A DNA stretch of 20,930 bases from Thiobacillus sp. UBA6918 (GTDB taxonomy: Bacteria > Pseudomonadota > Gammaproteobacteria > Burkholderiales > Thiobacillaceae): positions 2,784 through 23,713 of the forward strand of contig DKAU01000101.1 of the NCBI GenBank assembly GCA_002450925.1, in the 5' to 3' direction. How positions within the stretch are numbered: position 1 is the stretch's first letter; each line of letters begins with the position of its first letter. The notes beneath the pieces were generated by a model. That model was given only the letters and a program-made list of their open reading frames with translations, had not been told where the DNA came from and did not search any database. The translations under genes were made by a program, and so were the position numbers. Positions 16,046-20,930 of the stretch are shown here, piece by piece.

Positions 16046-16764
16046 TGGAGGCGAGAATGCCCATTGAGCGATTCGCCAACATCCTGTACCTCGGGGCGTT
16101 CGCTTTGCTTGCCTACGCATTACTTGCATGGGTGGTTTCGCTTCCAGTGTTTGCGCTTCATCACGTGGAGGTGAAAGGAAACCTAGGTCATGTTCGGGAA
16201 GCAAATATCAAGCTGGTGGCAAACCGCGGTGTGCGCGGCAACTTCTTCACCGTGGACCTGGAGGATGTGCGGACGGCTTTCGAGAAGCTGCCGTGGGTGC
16301 GTGAAGCAAGGGTGTCGCGTCGCTGGCCTGACACACTCGTGCTCGAAATTGTGGAGCACACCCCGCTTGCACATTGGAACGGCAATGAACTGGTCAGCAG
16401 CGAAGGTGAGGTATTCAACGCAAGCCTCGAGACGAAGCTTCCATCGTTTACTGGTTACGCCGGATCAGGAAAAGAAGTCACTGAAGCCTACCACCGCTTT
16501 GGCGAAATTCTTGCTCCCCTGGATTTGCGCATCAAGGAACTGAGTTTCTCACAACGACGTGCATGGCGTTTCAAAACAGAAAGCGGCATGGAGGTCGCGC
16601 TCGGCAGGCTGGACGCAGAGCCGCGGCTGATGAGGTTTGTTCAGCAATACCCAAAACTTAATGAGCGGCTGGGTGCCCCCCCGACTTATGTAGACCTGAG
16701 ATATGCGGACGGCTTTGCCGTGAAAATGCCGCGCAACGTGCAACAAGTGAAAAAGCAATCATGA
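16045..16764 (+). CDS. ftsQ: Cell division protein FtsQ
   Basis: About 239 residues. A bitopic inner-membrane protein with a very short cytoplasmic tail, a transmembrane helix (about residues 12-34), a POTRA domain (FALHHVEVKGNLGHV to about residue 105) and the FtsQ domain with REARVSRRWPDTLVLEIVEHTPLAHW. It links early and late divisome proteins through FtsL-FtsB. The start is uncertain. ATG 16045 overlaps the ddl stop (TGATG) with GGAG 11 bases upstream, while ATG 16057 has a better ribosome site (GGAGG, 16047-16051, 5 bases). Both leave the helix intact. The end overlaps ftsA (ATGA). Confidence 0.93.
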   Translation: MEARMPIERFANILYLGAFALLAYALLAWVVSLPVFALHHVEVKGNLGHVREANIKLVANRGVRGNFFTVDLEDVRTAFEKLPWVREARVSRRWPDTLVLEIVEHTPLAHWNGNELVSSEGEVFNASLETKLPSFTGYAGSGKEVTEAYHRFGEILAPLDLRIKELSFSQRRAWRFKTESGMEVALGRLDAEPRLMRFVQQYPKLNERLGAPPTYVDLRYADGFAVKMPRNVQQVKKQS

Positions 16765-17999
16765 GCAAGCAGAGAGACCCCAAGAACCTCATCGTAGGCC
16801 TGGATATTGGAACTTCGAAAATCGTTTGCATTGTGGCTGAAGTGCAGCCGGAAGGAACACTCGAAGTCATCGGCATGGGTTCGAACCCTTCAAAAGGTTT
16901 GCGCCGCGGAGTCGTCGTCAACATCGAGTCCACCGTCAACGCCATACAGCGTGCGCTGGAGGAAGCCGAATTGATGGCGGACTGCAAGATTCGCGAGGTT
17001 TACACCGGCATTGCGGGCAACCACATTCGCAGCTTCAACTCGCACGGAATGGTAGCGATCAAGGACAAGGAGATCAGCCAGATCGATGTGGAGCGTGTCA
17101 TTGACACGGCACGCGCGGTCAACATCCCCATGGACCAGCAGATACTGCACACCATTCCTCAGGAGTTCGTGGTCGACGGTCAGGAAGACGTGAAAGATCC
17201 CCTGGGCATGAGTGCAGTGCGTCTCGAAGTGCGCGTGCACATGGTGACCGGTGCCGTTTCTGCTGCGCAAAACATCGTCAAGTGCGTGCGCCGCTGCGGC
17301 ATCGAAGTGAGTGATCTGGTGTTGCAACCCCTGGCTTCTGCCATGGCCGTGCTGACCGAAGACGAAAAGGAGCTGGGTGTATGCCTGGTTGACATCGGCG
17401 GTGGCACCACCGATATCGCGGTCTTCACCGATGGCGCCATACGCCATACGGCAGTTATCCCGATTGCGGGAGACCAGGTCAATAACGACATCGCCGTGGC
17501 GTTGCGAACGCCACCGAAAGAAGCCGAAGACCTGAAGATTCGCCATGGCTGCGCCTTGCGTCAGCTCGCCGATGCCCGCGACATGATCGAGGTACCTGGA
17601 GTGGGCGATCGTCCTTCCAAAACGCTGTCGCGGCAGACCCTGGCTGAGTTCATCGAACCACGCATGGAAGAGCTGTATTCGTTGGTGCAGGCCGAACTTC
17701 GCCGTTCAGGTTTCGAAGAGTTGCTGTCATCAGGAATTGTCATCACCGGCGGATCGGCGGCCATGAAGGGCATGGTCGAGCTTGGCGAAGAGGTGTTCCA
17801 CATGCCGGTTCGACTTGGGTATCCGCGTTACGAAGGGGGTTTGTCGGAAGTAATGCGTAACCCGCGCTATGCGACGGGTGTGGGTTTATTGCTGGCTGGC
17901 CTGGATGCACATGGGCGTGAAGCCCCATCCAAGCTGGGCGCAGGCAGTTTCAAGGATTTGCTCGAACGCATGAAGTCCTGGTTCAAGGGGAACTTCTGA
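16761..17999 (+). CDS. ftsA: Cell division protein FtsA
   Basis: 412 residues, actin-like ATPase. Tethers FtsZ to the membrane and recruits later divisome proteins. Phosphate-binding block 1 is LDIGTSK at residues 14-20, block 2 is DIGGGTTD at 211-218, and the adenosine block is VITGGSAAMKGM. The C-terminal LLERMKSWFKGNF is a basic amphipathic helix of the membrane-targeting type. ATG 16761 overlaps the ftsQ stop as ATGA with a poor ribosome site, so expression probably depends on coupling to ftsQ. It ends 84 bases before ftsZ, the only substantial gap inside the cluster. Confidence 0.97.
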   Translation: MSKQRDPKNLIVGLDIGTSKIVCIVAEVQPEGTLEVIGMGSNPSKGLRRGVVVNIESTVNAIQRALEEAELMADCKIREVYTGIAGNHIRSFNSHGMVAIKDKEISQIDVERVIDTARAVNIPMDQQILHTIPQEFVVDGQEDVKDPLGMSAVRLEVRVHMVTGAVSAAQNIVKCVRRCGIEVSDLVLQPLASAMAVLTEDEKELGVCLVDIGGGTTDIAVFTDGAIRHTAVIPIAGDQVNNDIAVALRTPPKEAEDLKIRHGCALRQLADARDMIEVPGVGDRPSKTLSRQTLAEFIEPRMEELYSLVQAELRRSGFEELLSSGIVITGGSAAMKGMVELGEEVFHMPVRLGYPRYEGGLSEVMRNPRYATGVGLLLAGLDAHGREAPSKLGAGSFKDLLERMKSWFKGNF

Positions 18000-18014
18000 G
18001 TTTGGGCATGAGGG

Positions 18015-18072
18015 ATTTCTCTGTCGCAAACCGTCAGGGAAATGCAGTGAGCACGTTTTGTCAGTTTGTCAA
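18015..18072 (+). promoter_or_regulatory. ftsZ leader: hairpin and tandem 8-mer
   Basis: The 84-base ftsA-ftsZ gap holds a 9-bp stem (18015-18023 with 18035-18043, one G-T pair, 11-base loop) and a tandem repeat TTTGTCAG/TTTGTCAA (18057-18072) that runs into the ribosome site AGGAG (18073-18077). Possible roles are transcript processing or separate control of ftsZ level. No convincing -10 box was found after the TTGTCA motifs. Confidence 0.3.
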
Positions 18073-18083
18073 AGGAGAGCAGG

Positions 18084-19229
18084 ATGTTTGAATTGTTGGA
18101 TACCGATACGCAAGACGCCGTGATCAAGGTCATCGGCGTGGGGGGATGCGGCGGCAACGCTGTAGACCACATGATCAGTTCGGGCTTGTCGGGGGTGGAG
18201 TTCGTTGCCATCAACACCGACGCGCAAGCCCTTAAACGCAACCAGGCCAAGACCCAGCTCCAGCTGGGCACGGCCGTTACCAAAGGTCTGGGCGCCGGCG
18301 CCAACCCGGATGTTGGCCGCGAAGCGGCTTTGGAAGACCGTGAGCGCATCGCCGAGCTTATTGATGGTGCCGACATGTTGTTCATTACTGCTGGCATGGG
18401 TGGCGGAACGGGAACTGGCGCTGCTCCTGTGGTGGCCGAAGTCGCCAAGGAACTCGGCATCCTGACCGTGGCCGTGGTGACCAAACCTTTCATCTTCGAA
18501 GGCAAGCGCGTTCGTGCCGCCAACTCCGGTATCGAAGCGCTAAGCCGCCATGTCGATTCCCTCATCATCATCCCCAACGACAAGTTGATGCAGGTGCTGG
18601 GCGAAGACGTGTCCATGCTGGAAGCCTTCAAGGCGGCCAACAATGTTCTGCATGGTGCGGTCGGTGGCATTGCCGAGGTGATCAATTGCCCGGGTCTGGT
18701 CAACGTCGACTTTGCCGATGTGCGCACAGTGATGTCCGAGATGGGCATGGCCATGATGGGTTCAGCCCAGGCGAATGGCGAAGGCCGTGCCCGCATTGCT
18801 GCTGAACAGGCCGTGGCGTCCCCCTTGCTGGAAGACGTCAACCTGGCAGGTGCGCGGGGCGTGCTGGTCAACATCACCGCTTCCTCGTCCATCAAGATGC
18901 GTGAAATCCACGAGGTAATGGAAACCATCAAGGCCTTTACTGCTGACGAAGCTACCGTGATTGTCGGAAGCGTGGTGGACGACGCCATGGAAGACAGCTT
19001 GCGCGTGACCATGGTTGCAACCGGTCTGGGTAGCCCGGTGGCACGCCAGCAGCCCAAGCCCATGCAGGTGATTCGCACCGGCACATATGACATGCCGGTG
19101 GCCGTCGGCGAGGAAGAAGAAATGCCCAACGTCATGCGCGGTCGCAGCCAGCGTACCGTCAAGGCCTGGGAGGAGTCTGGCGTTGACTCGCTGGACATCC
19201 CGGCCTTCCTGCGCAAGCAGGCCGATTAA
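18084..19229 (+). CDS. ftsZ: Cell division protein FtsZ
   Basis: 381 residues, tubulin-like GTPase that forms the Z ring. The early glycine loop GVGGCGGNAVDHM and the tubulin signature GGGTGTG at residues 106-112 are present, as is the synergy-loop region NVDFADVRTVMSEMGMAMMG. A variable linker leads to the conserved C-terminal peptide DIPAFLRKQAD at 371-381, which binds FtsA and other partners. I chose ATG 18084 over an in-frame TTG at 18066 because AGGAG (18073-18077) lies 6 bases before the ATG and the product then starts with MFELLDTDTQDAVIKVIGVGG, as in relatives. A strong hairpin follows, probably ending the operon. Confidence 0.98.
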   Translation: MFELLDTDTQDAVIKVIGVGGCGGNAVDHMISSGLSGVEFVAINTDAQALKRNQAKTQLQLGTAVTKGLGAGANPDVGREAALEDRERIAELIDGADMLFITAGMGGGTGTGAAPVVAEVAKELGILTVAVVTKPFIFEGKRVRAANSGIEALSRHVDSLIIIPNDKLMQVLGEDVSMLEAFKAANNVLHGAVGGIAEVINCPGLVNVDFADVRTVMSEMGMAMMGSAQANGEGRARIAAEQAVASPLLEDVNLAGARGVLVNITASSSIKMREIHEVMETIKAFTADEATVIVGSVVDDAMEDSLRVTMVATGLGSPVARQQPKPMQVIRTGTYDMPVAVGEEEEMPNVMRGRSQRTVKAWEESGVDSLDIPAFLRKQAD

Positions 19230-19263
19230 GCGGTCGCTCACCCGCTAAATCGGCAGGCAGCAA

Positions 19264-19301
19264 AACCCCTCTCCCCCGACGCTCTCCGGGGGAGGGGGGT
19301 T
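19264..19301 (+). terminator. Probable terminator of the dcw operon
   Basis: A 15-bp stem (19264-19278 with 19287-19301, one G-T pair, 8-base loop) is very GC-rich. It is followed by TTGTTCCCTCTT-like sequence, a poor U tract, so termination may be incomplete. Because the downstream gene lies on the same strand, some read-through could reach it. CCCTCTCCC/GGGAGAGGG hairpins of this kind also occur as dispersed repeats in proteobacteria, so a repeat origin is possible. Confidence 0.6.
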
Positions 19302-19345
19302 GTTCCCTCTTCAGAACCCCAAACACTTGCTATTTTTTCATTGAC

Positions 19346-19362
19346 CCTCATCTAGGATGAGG
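19346..19362 (+). promoter_or_regulatory. Hairpin covering the ribosome site of the Memo/AMMECR1 gene
   Basis: A perfect 7-bp inverted repeat, CCTCATC and GATGAGG around a TAG loop, ends two bases before the ATG at 19365. The Shine-Dalgarno AGGA (19354-19357) is inside it. In RNA this would hide the ribosome site. In DNA it could be an operator. No regulator is suggested by the sequence. Confidence 0.35.
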
Positions 19363-19364
19363 TA

Positions 19365-20723
19365 ATGAACGCTGTTCGCGTACCTGCCGTAGCAGGCACC
19401 TTCTATCCCGACGAACCCTCGCGCCTTCGCAGTGAGGTCGCGCAACTATTGTCAAAAGCTAAGCCGGTCGGCCCTCCACCCAAGGCGTTGATCGTGCCTC
19501 ATGCGGGCTACGTCTATTCCGGTCCAGTGGCAGCCCATGCTTACGCGCAGATCTTGCCGGTGGCGAGACAGATCAAACGCATAGTGCTGCTTGGTCCGGC
19601 GCATCGCGTGCCGGTAAATGGGCTAGCCCTGCCCATTGCAGAACGATTTGCCACGCCACTGGGCGAGATTGAGCTTGATGCAGAAGCCATCAAACAACTT
19701 GCGGGCTTGCCGCAAGTGATAACTGCCGAGTCTCCGCATGCAATGGAGCACTCCCTGGAAGTTCACTTGCCATTCTTGCAGACGGTACTCGGGAAATTCA
19801 AACTTGTTCCGATGGTGGTAGGGCGCGCCTCGCCGGATGAAGTGGCCGAGGTGCTGGAGCGATTGTGGGGTGGCCCCGAGACACTGATACTCATCAGTTC
19901 CGATTTGTCGCACTTTCTTCCCTATGATCTTGCGCGTCAGATTGATACGGATTCGGTCCAACACATTCTGAAGCTGGATGCCAGGCTCAATCACGAGCAG
20001 GCATGTGGGGCCACTCCAGTCAATGGATTGATGGTTTTGGCTCGTCGCAAAGGTTTGCATCCAAAATTGCTGGACTTGCGAAACTCGGGCGATACAGGAG
20101 GGGACAAGTCACGTGTAGTGGGATATGCCTCCCTGGCTTTCTATGAAGCAGAAGACGAAACCATCGAGCCAGACGAAGAGCAGGGCGGCGAACTGCTGAA
20201 AGTGGCAAGGAATTCCATTGCCGGCAAATTCGGCAAGACAGGACCGACCTGCGAAATTCATCCATGGATGCAGAAACCAGGGGCAAGTTTTGTAACGCTT
20301 ACGCAAGAAGGAAATTTGCGTGGCTGCATTGGTTCTCTGGAAGCGCATCGGCCTTTGGTGGAGGATGTGCAGCAAAATGCGATTGCAGCGGCTTTTCATG
20401 ACCCGCGTTTTGCACCCTTGAGCGAAGAGGAATTGCAGTTCACACGTGTCGAGGTGTCACTGCTGACGCCAGCCCTGCCCATGACGTTCGAAAATGAGGT
20501 GCATGCGTTGAGTCAATTGCGCCCGGGTGTGGACGGCTTGATCCTGCAATATGGACGCTATCGAAGCACCTTCCTGCCGCAGGTCTGGGAGACGCTTCCT
20601 GACCCGGCGGCATTTCTTTCCCACCTGAAGCGCAAAGCCGGACTGGCGGCCAACTTCTGGCACGATGAGATGAGACTCTCTCGCTACTCGGTCAGCAAGT
20701 GGAAAGAGGCAACGAATGGGTGA
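19365..20723 (+). CDS. AmmeMemoRadiSam protein: fused Memo (B) and AMMECR1 (A) domains
   Basis: 452 residues made of two domains. Residues 1 to about 265 are a Memo-like domain of the extradiol-dioxygenase/NikR-related fold, with PHAGY at 45-49, GPAH at 77-80, EHSLEVH at 128-134, SSDLSH at 178-183 and Cys214 in ACGATPVNG. These include the conserved His and Cys residues of the pocket in Memo proteins. Residues from about 277 are an AMMECR1 domain with the family signature LRGCIG at 318-323, HDPRF, and the C-terminal W-x-A-type tail SRYSVSKW. Systems named AmmeMemoRadiSam pair these two domains with a radical SAM enzyme, and the next gene is that enzyme. No reaction is firmly established for the family. 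ATG 19365 has AGGA 7 bases upstream. It lies where lpxC often sits in related dcw regions. Confidence 0.93.
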   Translation: MNAVRVPAVAGTFYPDEPSRLRSEVAQLLSKAKPVGPPPKALIVPHAGYVYSGPVAAHAYAQILPVARQIKRIVLLGPAHRVPVNGLALPIAERFATPLGEIELDAEAIKQLAGLPQVITAESPHAMEHSLEVHLPFLQTVLGKFKLVPMVVGRASPDEVAEVLERLWGGPETLILISSDLSHFLPYDLARQIDTDSVQHILKLDARLNHEQACGATPVNGLMVLARRKGLHPKLLDLRNSGDTGGDKSRVVGYASLAFYEAEDETIEPDEEQGGELLKVARNSIAGKFGKTGPTCEIHPWMQKPGASFVTLTQEGNLRGCIGSLEAHRPLVEDVQQNAIAAAFHDPRFAPLSEEELQFTRVEVSLLTPALPMTFENEVHALSQLRPGVDGLILQYGRYRSTFLPQVWETLPDPAAFLSHLKRKAGLAANFWHDEMRLSRYSVSKWKEATNG

Positions 20724-20930
20724 GGCTCATCCAGTTTCTCAATCAGCCTATCCAGGCCGGTGGTGGCACAAGCTAGACGATGGCAGAATTCAATGTGATC
20801 TGTGCCCGCGCGACTGCCGGCTGCACGAGGGACAGCGAGGGGCCTGTTTCGTGCGGCAGAGGGTAGGTGAGCAGATTATTCTAACGACCTATGGACGCTC
20901 GTCCGGTTTCTGCATCGATCCCATCGAGAA
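20716..20930 (+). CDS. AmmeMemoRadiSam system radical SAM enzyme (N-terminal part, cut by window edge)
   Basis: ATG at 20716 overlaps the end of the Memo/AMMECR1 gene by 8 bases, with AGAGG (20705-20709) 6 bases upstream. The frame stays open to the window edge for 71 codons. The visible part reads CDLCPRDCRLHEGQRGAC followed by a tail ending in DPIE. This CxxC-x3-C-x8-C cluster and the DPIE block are typical of the N-terminus of the radical SAM member of AmmeMemoRadiSam systems and its relatives of the pyruvate-formate-lyase-activating type. The CxxxCxxC iron-sulfur motif that would prove radical SAM chemistry lies beyond the window. The overlap indicates co-expression with the fusion protein. 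Confidence 0.85.
   Translation, partial: MGEAHPVSQSAYPGRWWHKLDDGRIQCDLCPRDCRLHEGQRGACFVRQRVGEQIILTTYGRSSGFCIDPIE

Noticed and set aside
17867..19216. A 449-codon open frame on the minus strand opposite ftsZ
   Set aside because: Its product is a low-complexity Ser/Thr/Ala-rich sequence with no family resemblance, opposite a certain ftsZ, so it is a shadow frame.
1..20930. CRISPR arrays, insertion sequences, attachment sites, toxin-antitoxin or defence genes
   Set aside because: No spaced direct repeats, transposase-like products, terminal inverted repeats or defence domains were seen. The window is core chromosomal sequence.

Overview
The window looks like chromosomal DNA of a betaproteobacterium. 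The evidence is the gene order (mraZ to ftsZ in the proteobacterial order), the meso-diaminopimelate-type MurE, the protein sequences, and rnpB lying just upstream of mraZ. Order-level placement (for example a Nitrosomonadales-like lineage) is a guess. There is no sign of phage, insertion sequence, CRISPR or plasmid DNA.

Layout. (1) Positions 1-616, minus strand: the N-terminal part of a TolC-family outer-membrane lipoprotein, cut by the window edge. A possible 62-residue Cys/His-rich small ORF lies in front of it with an ATGA overlap. (2) Positions 617-1271: no convincing protein gene. Positions 1059-1201 hold a chain of four stem-loops that reads best as a minus-strand RNA ending in an intrinsic terminator. 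(3) Positions 1272-1563: RNase P RNA (rnpB) of a reduced type A form. (4) Positions 1564-1842: control region of the division and cell wall (dcw) operon, with a sigma70-type promoter, four in-phase MraZ-type boxes and two near-consensus DnaA boxes. (5) Positions 1843-19229: the complete dcw cluster mraZ-rsmH-ftsL-ftsI-murE-murF-mraY-murD-ftsW-murG-murC-murB-ddl-ftsQ-ftsA-ftsZ. (6) Positions 19264-19301: a strong hairpin, probably the operon terminator. (7) Positions 19365 to the end: a Memo/AMMECR1 fusion protein, then the start of its radical SAM partner. Together these form an AmmeMemoRadiSam system, whose function is not established. The lpxC gene that often follows ftsZ in proteobacteria is not there.

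How the genes work together. MurE, MurF, MurC, MurD, MurB and Ddl build the UDP-MurNAc-pentapeptide in the cytoplasm. MraY and MurG convert it to lipid I and lipid II. FtsW and FtsI polymerise and crosslink it at the septum. FtsZ, FtsA, FtsQ and FtsL form the divisome that directs this synthesis. MraZ is the likely autorepressor of the operon, and RsmH methylates 16S rRNA. From the mraZ start to the ftsA stop (about 16.2 kb) only one base, position 5227, is non-coding. Every other junction overlaps, which implies strong translational coupling. The only real gap inside the cluster is the 84 bases before ftsZ.
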